Below are positions 8,390 to 16,955 of a stretch of 64,000 nucleotides of DNA, in pieces; positions within the stretch are counted from its first letter, which is position 1; the number at the start of each line of letters is the position of its first letter. The stretch covers positions 1-64,000 of the forward strand of contig JBGSUA010000120.1 of the NCBI GenBank assembly GCA_041753575.1, in the 5' to 3' direction. Source of the stretch: CG2-30-51-40 sp041753575 (lineage in GTDB: Bacteria > Desulfobacterota > DSM-4660 > Desulfatiglandales > Desulfatiglandaceae). The translations under genes were made by a program, and so were the position numbers. The notes beneath the pieces were generated by a model that saw nothing but the letters and a program-made list of their open reading frames with translations, was not told where the DNA came from and did not search any database.

Positions 8390-9157
8390 TTATCTTGCCG
8401 CCATTCTCAACGCGGCATCCAGCCGGATGGTTTCCCCATTCAGCATCGGGTTTTCAATTATGTCCCGCACGAGGCGGGCATATTCTGTCGGTTTCCCCAG
8501 CCTTTTTGGAAAAGGCATCATGTTGGCGAGGGATTCTTTCGCCTTCTCCGGAAGTCCCTCAAGCATCGGAGTCCAGAAAAGCCCAGGGGCTATGGCGACC
8601 ACCCTTATCCCGTAATCAGCGAACTCTCTTGCGATGGGAAGGGTCAAACCAACGACTCCAGCCTTGGAGGAGCTGTATGCGGCCTGACCTATTTGCCCCT
8701 CGAATGCGGCGATGGATGCAGTGTTTATAACAACCCCCCTCTCACCGTCCTGATTGGGGCTATTTGCCAGCATCTTCTGAGCTGCAAGGCGGATCACGTT
8801 CATTGTTCCGATAAGGTTTATCTGTACCACCCTGCTAAAAGTGCTTATGGACAAAGGACCTTCCTTCCCGATAACCTTTCCTGGAGTTGCGACCCCCGCG
8901 CAGTTGAGGACAATATTGATGGCCCCGAAGGCCTCCATTGTCCTGTCCATGGCGGCCTGAACGCTTTTTTCATCAGTGACATCCGTCTTACAGAAGATAA
9001 CATTACTTCCTAGTTCGGAGACAAGCCTTGCGGCTCTTTCCTCCGCCACGTCCAGTATGGCGGCCCTGGCCCCATTTTCGATCAAGAGGCGCACCGAGGC
9101 CTCGCCAAGGCCGGATGCTCCTCCAGTTACAACCGCTACTGCATTCTTTAGCTCCAT
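8390..9157 (-). CDS. 3-hydroxyacyl-CoA dehydrogenase type 2-like SDR
   Basis: This 255-residue SDR has TGGASGLG at its N-terminus, NCAGV in the middle and Ser plus YSSSK as catalytic residues. The phrase VVINTASIAAFEGQIGQ and the later IAPGLFWTPML are typical of the HSD17B10 (type 2 3-hydroxyacyl-CoA dehydrogenase) branch. That branch oxidises 3-hydroxy- or 2-methyl-3-hydroxyacyl-CoA with NAD in beta-oxidation or isoleucine breakdown. A GTG codon lies one triplet before the ATG; the ATG at 9157 has the better spacing from AGGAGG. It is followed by the lipoamide dehydrogenase gene. Confidence 0.85.
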   Translation of the reverse strand: MELKNAVAVVTGGASGLGEASVRLLIENGARAAILDVAEERAARLVSELGSNVIFCKTDVTDEKSVQAAMDRTMEAFGAINIVLNCAGVATPGKVIGKEGPLSISTFSRVVQINLIGTMNVIRLAAQKMLANSPNQDGERGVVINTASIAAFEGQIGQAAYSSSKAGVVGLTLPIAREFADYGIRVVAIAPGLFWTPMLEGLPEKAKESLANMMPFPKRLGKPTEYARLVRDIIENPMLNGETIRLDAALRMAAR

Positions 9158-9247
9158 CACTTACCTCCTTTGATTAAAAGGCCGGCTCAAGTCCAACCTC
9201 AGCAAGCCTTTTCCAGCCTCAAATGTGTAAAAGTAAACAACGTCCCC

Positions 9248-10267
9248 CTAATAGCCGGCATGGACGGCGGAGACGATGGCTTTCAAGTTTTCAATGGGAG
9301 TGGGGAGGGGAATCGCGCATTCGGGACCGATAATTCCAACCCCGGCCTCGATGGCATATCTGGCCTGTCTATAAGCGTCTTCAGGCCGGCCCATGAGAAG
9401 CACATCGGGATTGTTGACATTGCCTACAAGGCACATCTTCTTACCAACCCTGCTGACCGCCTCTTTTGCATCCACCTGCCACTCAAAGTGATAGGCGTCA
9501 AAGCAGGCTTCGGCAAATAGCTCAAGCCTATCGGCGCACCTCCCGCATACGTGAAGTATCAGGGGGCCGCCTATTGCCGCGGTTATCTCCTTATGTATCG
9601 GCAGGAGATACTCCTTATAGTGGTAAGGCCCGACAAGGTCCCCCGTGGCGTGATCGGCCAGCACGACAACATCGGCTCCAGCCTGAAACTGAGCCCTGGC
9701 GAAGGCGATGGTAACAGGCATGAGCTGCCTGAGCATCCGGTTGATCGTAGCGCCGTCTCTCCTTCCCACGCGGCGGAGGAAATTCTCCACTCCGGCCATG
9801 TGATAGGAAAGGGTCCATGGTCCCATCACCTTTCCCACTATGGCAACCCTTCCCCCGACGTGCCGTCTGAGTATGGAGATGGCATCCAGCACCACCTTCA
9901 TTGAGGGTTTTTCAAGAAGGTTTTCAGGCACTATTATATCTGAGAAATCAGCGTGCGGATGAGTCTTGGCATCCGGCATCATGTCCCTGTGGCCCCAATC
10001 CACATGACTTCCCAGCGCCGCCGACTCCTGGTGCACGCTGTACTCCGGCATCACTGTGTCGAACCCTAGGATATCGTGCCCTGCAAGGGCAAGCTCAGCC
10101 ATGGCATTGGGATCTGTATGGGCGTGCGGAAAGGATACGCCGCTCGCATCCATGAGCCCATGGCACACGACTGAGGTAGGGTTGCCGGCGGGAGGTCTGA
10201 TACCTTTCCTTCCGCCGAAAACAGCCGACATGACCAGATTTAACGAGGTTTCCTTCACTATCAGCAC
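9248..10267 (-). CDS. MtaA/MtbA-type methylcobamide methyltransferase, uroporphyrinogen decarboxylase superfamily
   Basis: The 339-residue protein belongs to the UroD superfamily. RPPAGNPTSVV near the N-terminus is typical of methylcobamide:coenzyme M methyltransferases and relatives. A likely zinc site is formed by His-x-Cys in LILHVCG together with the Cys in GIIGPECA, as in MtaA. True HemE proteins lack this metal site. Such proteins move methyl groups from a methylated corrinoid protein to a thiol. No corrinoid protein or substrate methyltransferase gene is adjacent, so the acceptor and donor are unknown. The frame opens with GTG at 10267 without a clear ribosome binding site; the start is uncertain by up to 12 codons. 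Confidence 0.75.
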   Translation of the reverse strand: MLIVKETSLNLVMSAVFGGRKGIRPPAGNPTSVVCHGLMDASGVSFPHAHTDPNAMAELALAGHDILGFDTVMPEYSVHQESAALGSHVDWGHRDMMPDAKTHPHADFSDIIVPENLLEKPSMKVVLDAISILRRHVGGRVAIVGKVMGPWTLSYHMAGVENFLRRVGRRDGATINRMLRQLMPVTIAFARAQFQAGADVVVLADHATGDLVGPYHYKEYLLPIHKEITAAIGGPLILHVCGRCADRLELFAEACFDAYHFEWQVDAKEAVSRVGKKMCLVGNVNNPDVLLMGRPEDAYRQARYAIEAGVGIIGPECAIPLPTPIENLKAIVSAVHAGY

Positions 10268-10315
10268 CAGGCATTCAGTGGCTTGGCCTTCATGTATGAG
10301 CTTGAAGGCCGAGGG

Positions 10316-11092
10316 TCAAGAAACTGCAAAAGTAAACAACATCCCCACAATTTGGTTGAAGGCGCGGGGATTTTCGATCATCAAGGTATGGCCAACGTCA
10401 GGGATGTGCTTTAGGGTGCTGCCGGCGATTGCATCATGAAGCTTTGCTGAGAAGGCAGGAGGAGTCAGGAGGTCTTTTTCACCGCATACAACCAGGCAGG
10501 GCATCTTAATACTGGAAAGCCCCTTTGCGACATCAAAGCTATCGCAGGCGGAGAGGTCTTTGAAAACGACGTCGGGGCCTGCTTCCTTCATAATCCTTAT
10601 ACCTTCCTTTATCAGGGCGTCTCCAGCCTCGGGCCCGTAGGCATAACCAAGAAAACGCTCCACGGTCGCGCTGAAATCTTCCCGAAGGCCCTGGAGAAAC
10701 TGGGGGGCAACCCTGAGCCGCGGGCCTGTGGCGGCAAGGATAATCCCGGAAAGAAGCTCCGGCCTCCTGATCGCCGTAATCTGAGTTATTGCCCCTCCCA
10801 TGGAATGGCCCATCAGAAATACCGGTTTTTCGGCCGTCTTTTCGATTACTTCGACAAGCCAGTCGGAATATGCCTCAATGCTTTCCATGGCGGGTCCCTC
10901 GGATTCTCCATGACCGGGCAGATCAAGGGCGACTGCCTGAACGAGGTGCGAGAGGCCGCTTACCTGCCCGCTCCACACCTCCGAGCTGCCGCCTGCTCCG
11001 TGCACCATAATCAGCGTGGAAAGACCGCCATCCTTATCCCGTGATGCCGCAAAGCCTATGCCCAGTTTCCTAAAGGCTGAAACATCCATCAT
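10316..11092 (-). CDS. Alpha/beta-fold hydrolase
   Basis: The protein has 258 residues. The oxyanion-hole motif VHGAGGS is near residue 30. The nucleophile elbow GHSMGG, the acidic residue in GEKDLLTPP and the His in VGHTLMIE complete the catalytic triad. There is no signal peptide, so it acts in the cytoplasm. The family includes esterases, thioesterases and C-C bond hydrolases acting on ring-cleavage products, and the sequence does not decide between them. It starts 8 bases after the FabH gene ends and is probably cotranscribed with it. Confidence 0.85.
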   Translation of the reverse strand: MMDVSAFRKLGIGFAASRDKDGGLSTLIMVHGAGGSSEVWSGQVSGLSHLVQAVALDLPGHGESEGPAMESIEAYSDWLVEVIEKTAEKPVFLMGHSMGGAITQITAIRRPELLSGIILAATGPRLRVAPQFLQGLREDFSATVERFLGYAYGPEAGDALIKEGIRIMKEAGPDVVFKDLSACDSFDVAKGLSSIKMPCLVVCGEKDLLTPPAFSAKLHDAIAGSTLKHIPDVGHTLMIENPRAFNQIVGMLFTFAVS

Positions 11093-11099
11093 CTAGACC

Positions 11100-12086
11100 C
11101 TACCATCTGATCATGGCGCTGCCCCAGGTGAGGCCGCCGCCGAACACAGGCATACATATCAGGTTACCCTTCTTGACAGTCCCCGTTCTCACCGCTTCGT
11201 CAAGAGTGATCGCGCAGGAGGCTGAGGAGATGTTCCCATACTTGTGCAGGGTGAAATAGAACCGCTCCATTGGGATATCGAGTGTCTTGGCCATGTACTG
11301 GAACATGCGCAGATTGGCCTGATGGGGGATGATCCAGTCAATATCCCGGATATCCGCTCCGTTATGCTGGACAGCCTCCTTAACCGAATCTATGAAGTGC
11401 CTTACCGCCACTCTGAAGCTCGCATTGGCCTCTATCATGTTGAGGTAATGAAGGCCTTTGTCCACGCTTTCGTGGCATATCGGGGTCGTCTTTGATCCGC
11501 CTCCCGGCAGGAGCAGATCCTGCCCGTTTTCTCCATCGGTATGGATATGAGTTGAAAGGAGTTCAGGGCCATTTTCCCCCGATGATAGAAGCGCGGCACC
11601 GGCCCCGTCTCCCCACAGGATGCAGGTGGTTCGGTCTTTCCAGTTAAGGGTCCTGGTCATGACCTCGCTTGCGACCACGAGTACGTTCCTGAAGGCCCCA
11701 GTCATCAGATACTGCGAGGCTACATTCAGGGCGAAAATAAAACCTGAACAGGCGGCAGCCACATCAAAGGTTACTGCCTGCGGGGCATTGATTTTTGCCT
11801 GAAGCCAGTTCGCGGCCGAGGGGCAGCATGTATCCGGGGTAATCGTGGCAACTATTATAAGTTCGACATCCGCGGGGGTCATCCCCGCAGCCTCAAGCGC
11901 TTTAAGGGACGCCTCCTTTGCAAGATCAGCAGTTGTGACATCCGGGGCAGCCATACGGCGTTCGCTCACCCCGGTACGCTGAACTATCCATTCATCCGTC
12001 GTGTCAAGACCCATTGCCTCAAGGTCCTTATTGGAGAGAACCTTGGGAGGGACATACGAGCCTGTTCCAAGAATCCTAATAGCCAT
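11100..12086 (-). CDS. fabH: 3-oxoacyl-ACP synthase III (KAS III)
   Basis: This is a full-length KAS III of 328 residues. The catalytic Cys113 is in AAACSG, His255 is in IIPHQAN and Asn285 is in YGNISSAS, so the whole triad is intact. N-terminal GTGSYVPPKVLSN and the segment WGDGAGAALL are also typical. FabH condenses an acyl-CoA with malonyl-ACP to start fatty acid synthesis. Here it sits between PEP synthase and a hydrolase, not with other fab genes, so it may be a paralogue serving a specialised acyl chain. The ATG follows an AGGG site. Confidence 0.9.
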   Translation of the reverse strand: MAIRILGTGSYVPPKVLSNKDLEAMGLDTTDEWIVQRTGVSERRMAAPDVTTADLAKEASLKALEAAGMTPADVELIIVATITPDTCCPSAANWLQAKINAPQAVTFDVAAACSGFIFALNVASQYLMTGAFRNVLVVASEVMTRTLNWKDRTTCILWGDGAGAALLSSGENGPELLSTHIHTDGENGQDLLLPGGGSKTTPICHESVDKGLHYLNMIEANASFRVAVRHFIDSVKEAVQHNGADIRDIDWIIPHQANLRMFQYMAKTLDIPMERFYFTLHKYGNISSASCAITLDEAVRTGTVKKGNLICMPVFGGGLTWGSAMIRW

Positions 12087-12098
12087 GAAAGAGCCCTA

Positions 12099-14570
12099 TC
12101 AACCTTCCATCCCGAGTTCCTTTTCCTTCTTGGCGACAGCAAGCCTAGTCTTTATGGCCGTATCGGGGATGAGGCTCATGGAATCTATGCGGCATTCGAC
12201 CAGAAAATCCGCAAAGTCAGGGAAATCGCTGGGCGCCTGCCCGCATATCCCTATCTTTCGTCCTTTTTCCTTTGCGACCTTTATGACCTGGGCCACAAGC
12301 CTTTTCACCGCGTCATTGCGTTCGTCATATAGGTGAGAGACGAGGGATGAATCCCTGTCAAGGCCGAGAGTAAGCTGGGTAAGGTCATTGCTTCCGATGG
12401 AAAAGCCGTCGAATATCTCCGCAAACTGATCCGCGCAGATGACATTGCTCGGAATTTCACACATGACATATATCTCCAGGCCCTCTTCTCCCTGGGTCAG
12501 GCCGAATTTTTTCATGAGCTCAACGACCCTTTTCCCTTCCTTAGGAGTCCTGCAGAAGGGGACCATCACCTTGATGTTGGTCAGGCCCATCTCGGATCTG
12601 GCCTTTCTAAGGGCTTTGCACTCAAGTTCAAAGGCAGGCATATACTTTTCATCATAGTATCTTGAGGCCCCTCTCCAGCCTATCATGGGATTGTTTTCGG
12701 CCGGCTCGTAAAGGAATCCGCCCAGGAGATTTTCGTATTCATTGGTCTTGAAATCAGAAAGGCGCACTATCACGTCATTTGGATAAAACCCCGCTGCTAT
12801 CCTCCCCACACCTTCAGCAAGCTTATCTATGAAAAACTGCCTCTTGTCTTCATAAACGGCCGTGATCTGATCAATCTTGTACACTACCCCGGCGATCCTC
12901 TGGTCCCCCTTGGCCATATCCCTCAGCTTCTCGTAGTCGATAAGGGCGAGGGGGTGGATTCCGATATGGGAATTGATAATGAACTCTTCCCTTGCAAGCC
13001 CGACCCCGTCATTGGGTATCAAGCCCTGGGAAAATGCCTTCTCAGGGATACCCACATTCATCATGATCTTCGTCTTTGTCCTGGGAAGTTCTTTCAGATC
13101 TATCCTCTCGACCTCGTATTTGAGGAGGCCCCTGTAAACAACACCTATCTCTCCCTCTGAGCAAGAAACCGTGATAAGGTCTCCCGTCTTTATGAGTTCG
13201 TCGGCATTACCCGACCCTATGACGCAAGGAATTCCAAGCTCCCTTGAGACTATCGCCGCATGGCAGGTCCTGCCGCCTTTGTTGGTGACAATACCGGCCG
13301 CGATTTTCATTATGGGTTCCCAGTCAGGATCGGTCATGCTTGTGACAAGGACCTCGCCGGCCTTGAAGTTCTGCATATCAGCGGTGGCGTGGATAACCTT
13401 GGCCGAGCCGTGTCCGACCTTTGTTCCCACAGCGATGCCGGTAACTACCACATCTCCCTTTTCCATGAGATGATAGTTTTCATAGGCATTGACATCTCTC
13501 TGGGAGTGGATGGTCTCGGGTCTTGCCTGAACAATAAAAAGCTCTCCGGTGCCGGCTGTAACTCCATCCCCGTCCTTGGCCCACTCGATGTCCATGGGTT
13601 TGAAATGACCGGCGGAATTACTGTAGTGTTCCTCAATGAGACAGGCCCATTCCGCCAGCTTCAGGATTTCGTCGTCTTCCAGGACATAGCGGTGCCTTTC
13701 CTGGTAGCTAACCGGAACGTTTCTTACCCTGGCATCGTCCTGGAGAGAATAGACCATCTTTATGTCCCTGTCGCCCGCCTTCCTGCCTATGATGGCCCTC
13801 TTGCCCATCTTCAATGCCGGCTTGAAGACGTAATACTCGTCTGGATTAACCACGCCCTGGACAACATTTTCCCCAAGCCCGTACGCGGCCGTTATAAATA
13901 CGGCATCTTTAAACCCGGTCTCCGTGTCTATGGAAAAGATAACCCCTGAATATGCCGAGTCGCTTCTCACCATCTTCTGTACGGCTATTGATAGCGAAAC
14001 CTCAAACTGGCTGAAGCCCTTATCGTGCCTGTAAGAGATGGCGCGGTTGGTAAACAGGCTTGCAAAGCACCTGTGGCATGCATCCAGAACCGCTCTCTTG
14101 CCTCTGATGTTCAGGTAGGTATCCTGCTGTCCGGCAAAGCTTGCGTCAGGGAGGTCTTCCGCAGTGGCCGAAGACCTGATCGCGACATCCAGGTTGTCCT
14201 GCCCTGCCTGGTCGAATTGCTTTCCCAGCTTGTCGTATCCGGCATATATGGCGTGGGTAAGGTCGGGAGGAAACTCCGCGTGGACGATGATATCCCTTAC
14301 TTCACGGCCTCTCCTGGAAAGATTCTCCATGTCATGAGTGTCAAGACCCTTAAGAACCTTTTTTATCTCATCCTCTATGCCCGCGTATCTCAAAAAATAA
14401 CGATAGGCATAGCTTGTTATTGCAAAGCCGTTAGGGACCTTAATGCCTTTTTCCACAAGTTTCTGGTACATTTCCCCAAGTGAAGCGTTCTTACCTCCGA
14501 CAAGAGGGATGTCTTCGATGCCTATCTCGCTGAACCATAGAATAAATTTTTTTTCATTGCTGGTTGCCAT
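12099..14570 (-). CDS. ppsA: Phosphoenolpyruvate synthase
   Basis: The 823-residue protein has the three PEP synthase parts. The first is an N-terminal ATP-binding domain (LVGGKNASLGEM). The second is a central swivelling domain with the phosphohistidine motif GGRTCHAAI. The third is a C-terminal PEP/pyruvate barrel with GWRGASRYY and SNDLTQLTLGLDRDSS. It converts pyruvate and ATP to PEP, AMP and phosphate, the entry to gluconeogenesis in organisms growing on acetate or organic acids. A longer frame is open to 14633, but the ATG at 14570 has a GGAG site and begins at the family's normal N-terminus. It appears to lead the leftward group that continues with fabH. Confidence 0.95.
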   Translation of the reverse strand: MATSNEKKFILWFSEIGIEDIPLVGGKNASLGEMYQKLVEKGIKVPNGFAITSYAYRYFLRYAGIEDEIKKVLKGLDTHDMENLSRRGREVRDIIVHAEFPPDLTHAIYAGYDKLGKQFDQAGQDNLDVAIRSSATAEDLPDASFAGQQDTYLNIRGKRAVLDACHRCFASLFTNRAISYRHDKGFSQFEVSLSIAVQKMVRSDSAYSGVIFSIDTETGFKDAVFITAAYGLGENVVQGVVNPDEYYVFKPALKMGKRAIIGRKAGDRDIKMVYSLQDDARVRNVPVSYQERHRYVLEDDEILKLAEWACLIEEHYSNSAGHFKPMDIEWAKDGDGVTAGTGELFIVQARPETIHSQRDVNAYENYHLMEKGDVVVTGIAVGTKVGHGSAKVIHATADMQNFKAGEVLVTSMTDPDWEPIMKIAAGIVTNKGGRTCHAAIVSRELGIPCVIGSGNADELIKTGDLITVSCSEGEIGVVYRGLLKYEVERIDLKELPRTKTKIMMNVGIPEKAFSQGLIPNDGVGLAREEFIINSHIGIHPLALIDYEKLRDMAKGDQRIAGVVYKIDQITAVYEDKRQFFIDKLAEGVGRIAAGFYPNDVIVRLSDFKTNEYENLLGGFLYEPAENNPMIGWRGASRYYDEKYMPAFELECKALRKARSEMGLTNIKVMVPFCRTPKEGKRVVELMKKFGLTQGEEGLEIYVMCEIPSNVICADQFAEIFDGFSIGSNDLTQLTLGLDRDSSLVSHLYDERNDAVKRLVAQVIKVAKEKGRKIGICGQAPSDFPDFADFLVECRIDSMSLIPDTAIKTRLAVAKKEKELGMEG

Positions 14571-14664
14571 CGATTCTCTCCTCACTAGGTTTTCTGTGGT
14601 GGAAAAGCATTCATCTGAACTCTGGCAGATCACAAGTAAACGTCTTTATTTTGGAATCTCTGAA

Positions 14665-14693
14665 CCATTACCATTAAGTCCACCCATTGTCAA
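14665..14693 (-). promoter_or_regulatory. Putative promoter for ppsA
   Basis: On the minus strand TTGACA (14688-14693) is separated by 17 bases from TAATGG (14665-14670), a weak -10 box. This would give a leader of roughly 90 bases before the ppsA start codon. Confidence 0.45.
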
Positions 14694-14953
14694 CGACCAA
14701 GTTTTCTCTGGCCCAGCGCTTAAATCAATGCTATCAAGTATCTTAACAACAGTTGAAACCGTAATCCAGTTTCTATGGCTTTCTTACGAATCGTCTCACA
14801 GTTGTGTTGACTCACCGTCGTTCCGGCAAATCCTGGATCGAATCCGGCACAGGCCCCGGTAACCGGTTTTTTCCGGATGCGGATCAAGCCCGGCATGACG
14901 AATGACCAGATTATTACGAGACGACTAAAGACGTTATATGAAAATAGATAGTC

Positions 14954-15033
14954 ATAGCGGCGTAGGCCGCTATCCAGTCCTTGTTCCGGCCTGCGCCGGA
15001 ATGACGGCCTGGATTCCGGATCGAGTCCGGAAT
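14954..15033. repeat. Cluster of three perfect hairpins, REP-like
   Basis: Three perfect inverted repeats follow each other: ATAGCGGC/GCCGCTAT (14954-14973, 4-base loop), TTCCGGC/GCCGGAA (14984-15001, 4-base loop) and ATTCCGGA/TCCGGAAT (15013-15033, 5-base loop). Partly similar wording (TTCCGG, GGATCGA, CCGG) also occurs at about 14817-14900. The TTCCGG...CCGGAATGAC type recalls REP/BIME palindromes found between genes in many proteobacteria. Confidence 0.6.
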
Positions 15034-15042
15034 GACATGCGG

Positions 15043-15087
15043 CATTTTCATGCTTCGTTGTGCCCCAACAGGGCATGGCGGTTAGGA
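15043..15087. repeat. Dispersed repeat module, also at 27875-27919
   Basis: About 40 of 45 bases match the segment at 27875-27919, including the phrases CATTTTCAT, TTCGTTGTGCCC, GGGCATGG and GGTTAG. The right end of this copy runs into the ribosome binding site of the cysteine desulfurase gene. Confidence 0.65.
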
Positions 15088-15096
15088 GGATAGGTA

Positions 15097-16257
15097 ATGA
15101 ATGGAGATAAGATTTTGTATTTTGACCACAATGCCACTACACCACTCGCGCCTGAGGCATCAGCGGCGATGATGCCTTACATGCAGAAGGAATTCGGAAA
15201 CCCCTCGAGCGGTTATTTCCTGGGAGCAAGGGCAAAAGAGGCGGTTGAGCAGGCAAGGAGCCGGACGGCGTCTTTGCTGGGGGCTTGCTCTGAAGAAGTA
15301 TGCTTTACAAGCGGAGGGAGCGAATCCAATAACAGTGTAGTAAAAGGAGTCATTGATTTCAGAGGGCCGTCAAGATGTCATATCATCACATCCGCCGTGG
15401 AGCACCCGGCGATCCTTAATCCCTTGGTCTATCTCATGGAACTTGGAGTTGATGTGACGGTGGCGCCTGTTGACCCCTTCGGCAGGGTTGATCCCGATTA
15501 TATAGGCAGGGCGATTAAACCGGCGACAAGACTGATTACCATAATGCTCGCCAACAATGAGACAGGAACCATTCAGCCCATTAAAGAAATCGCCGCGATT
15601 GCGGCGAAAAAGGGCATCCCTCTCCACACGGACGCGGCCCAGGCAGTGGGCAAGATACCGGTTGATGTAAATGAGCTTGGAGTGGATTTCCTGACGGTCG
15701 CGGGCCACAAGCTTTACGGCCCAAAGGGAATCGGGGCGCTTTTCATAAAAAGCGGAAGGACTCTCACGCAGCTTATCCACGGCGCGGCCCAGGAGATGGG
15801 GAAAAGGGCCGGCACTGAGAGTGTTATCCTGGCGGCAGGCCTGGGGGCTGCCTGCGCAAGGGCGAAACAGACCCTTAAGGAGGACATGGTCCGTGTCGCT
15901 TGCCTGAGGGACAGGCTCCAGGAGTTCTTGAGGGCAGGCGTTGACGATCTTATTGTAAACGGGCATCCTGTAGAGAGGCTTCCCAACACGCTCCACGTCT
16001 CCATACACGGCCTTGAAGGGGCAAAGATACTTGAGGGAATACCCGGGCTCATGGCATCCACCGGCGCCGCATGCCATGACAGATCAGTAAAACTCTCTCA
16101 CGTCCTTGCCGCCATGGGAATACCGCCGGAGGAGGGCATGGGCGCGCTGCGCTTAACCATCGGCAGAACCACCACGCAGGAAGATGTAGATGAGGCCGCG
16201 GGACTGTTGATTGATCAGATATGGAGGATGCGAAATGGAACAAGACAGATGCGATAG
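15097..16257 (+). CDS. Cysteine desulfurase, NifS/IscS-type aminotransferase class V
   Basis: The protein has 386 residues. FDHNATTPL at the N-terminus, the PLP lysine Lys205 in AGHKLYGPKG and the catalytic loop with Cys326 in STGAACHDR are present. The family takes sulfur from cysteine as an enzyme persulfide for Fe-S cluster, thio-tRNA or other sulfur-containing products. There is no scaffold gene (iscU or nifU) beside it. Instead it overlaps an isochorismatase-like hydrolase gene, so the sulfur acceptor is unclear. AGGAGG precedes the ATG; this Shine-Dalgarno lies at the end of a dispersed repeat. Confidence 0.9.
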   Translation: MNGDKILYFDHNATTPLAPEASAAMMPYMQKEFGNPSSGYFLGARAKEAVEQARSRTASLLGACSEEVCFTSGGSESNNSVVKGVIDFRGPSRCHIITSAVEHPAILNPLVYLMELGVDVTVAPVDPFGRVDPDYIGRAIKPATRLITIMLANNETGTIQPIKEIAAIAAKKGIPLHTDAAQAVGKIPVDVNELGVDFLTVAGHKLYGPKGIGALFIKSGRTLTQLIHGAAQEMGKRAGTESVILAAGLGAACARAKQTLKEDMVRVACLRDRLQEFLRAGVDDLIVNGHPVERLPNTLHVSIHGLEGAKILEGIPGLMASTGAACHDRSVKLSHVLAAMGIPPEEGMGALRLTIGRTTTQEDVDEAAGLLIDQIWRMRNGTRQMR

Positions 16258-16843
16258 ACCGGCGCTTTTGATAATTGACATGGTAAAGGATAATTTTATT
16301 GAAGAAAGGCACCTTCCCATAACCCTTTACGCGAGAAAGATCATAGAGCCCATTAACCGCACCATAGGGTTTTTCAGGCAGAAGGACTGGCCCATTGTCT
16401 TTTCAACCGATGCGTTCAAAAAAGAAGACTTCATCTTTAAAGGCCGCATGAAGCCCCATTCCCTTGCAGGGACGGCAGGGGCCGAGGTCATTGACGAGCT
16501 TGATAAAAGGGATGAGGACCTTTGGCTTCCAAAGCCCAGGTTTTCCGCCTTTTTCCGGACGGACCTTGCCGGGTGGCTTAAAGACAGAGGCGTCACTCTT
16601 TGCGCAGTAAGCGGAATCGCAACCAACGTCTGCGTGCTCACAACGGTCATGGACGCCCTGTGCCATGATTTCAAGGCAGTACTGCTGTCCGACTGCGCGG
16701 CGGCGGGATCGGAACTGATCCATGAGCAGATCCTCTCAATATATCGCAAGAATCCGCTCTATCCTCTGATGAGAATCGAGTCGTCCGGCGAATTCATGGA
16801 GGCAATGAAGGAGGGGGCGCAAAAAGCAACCTTGAACCTCTGA
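16235..16843 (+). CDS. Isochorismatase-family cysteine hydrolase
   Basis: This 202-residue protein has the catalytic triad of the family: Asp15 in LIIDMVKDNF, Lys100 in LPKPRFSAF and Cys133 in GIATNVCVL. The cis-peptide region GIATNV is also normal. Members hydrolyse isochorismate, nicotinamide, ureidoacrylate or other amides; the sequence does not identify the substrate. The ATG at 16235 has a GGAGG site inside the end of the cysteine desulfurase gene, so the two genes overlap by 23 bases and are likely translated together. An upstream in-frame ATG at 16211 lacks that support. Confidence 0.85.
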   Translation: MEQDRCDRPALLIIDMVKDNFIEERHLPITLYARKIIEPINRTIGFFRQKDWPIVFSTDAFKKEDFIFKGRMKPHSLAGTAGAEVIDELDKRDEDLWLPKPRFSAFFRTDLAGWLKDRGVTLCAVSGIATNVCVLTTVMDALCHDFKAVLLSDCAAAGSELIHEQILSIYRKNPLYPLMRIESSGEFMEAMKEGAQKATLNL

Positions 16844-16955
16844 ACCTGTGAACAGTTGCGAAGCTTTTTCATTTGGCGTCCAGGTTCGGAGTCCTTGCGA
16901 GTTCATGAAATTTGTGTATTCTGTTATGCGAAATAATAAGAACCGGGTGAGTTAA

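Larger units (their letters stand above)
14571..15096. other. Divergent intergenic region between ppsA and the cysteine desulfurase gene
   Basis: This 526-base gap contains a likely ppsA promoter on the minus strand (14665-14693), an AT-rich stretch, a cluster of perfect hairpins resembling REP elements (14954-15033) and a copy of a dispersed repeat module (15043-15087). I see no gene in it. Confidence 0.6.

Noticed and set aside
9248..10267. Annotation as uroporphyrinogen decarboxylase (HemE)
   Set aside because: The protein has the His-x-Cys...Cys zinc site and the N-terminus of methylcobamide methyltransferases, and no haem synthesis genes are adjacent.
15097..16257. Part of a nitrogen-fixation (nif) cluster
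   Set aside because: The desulfurase is NifS/IscS-like, but no nif, isc or suf partner lies in the window.
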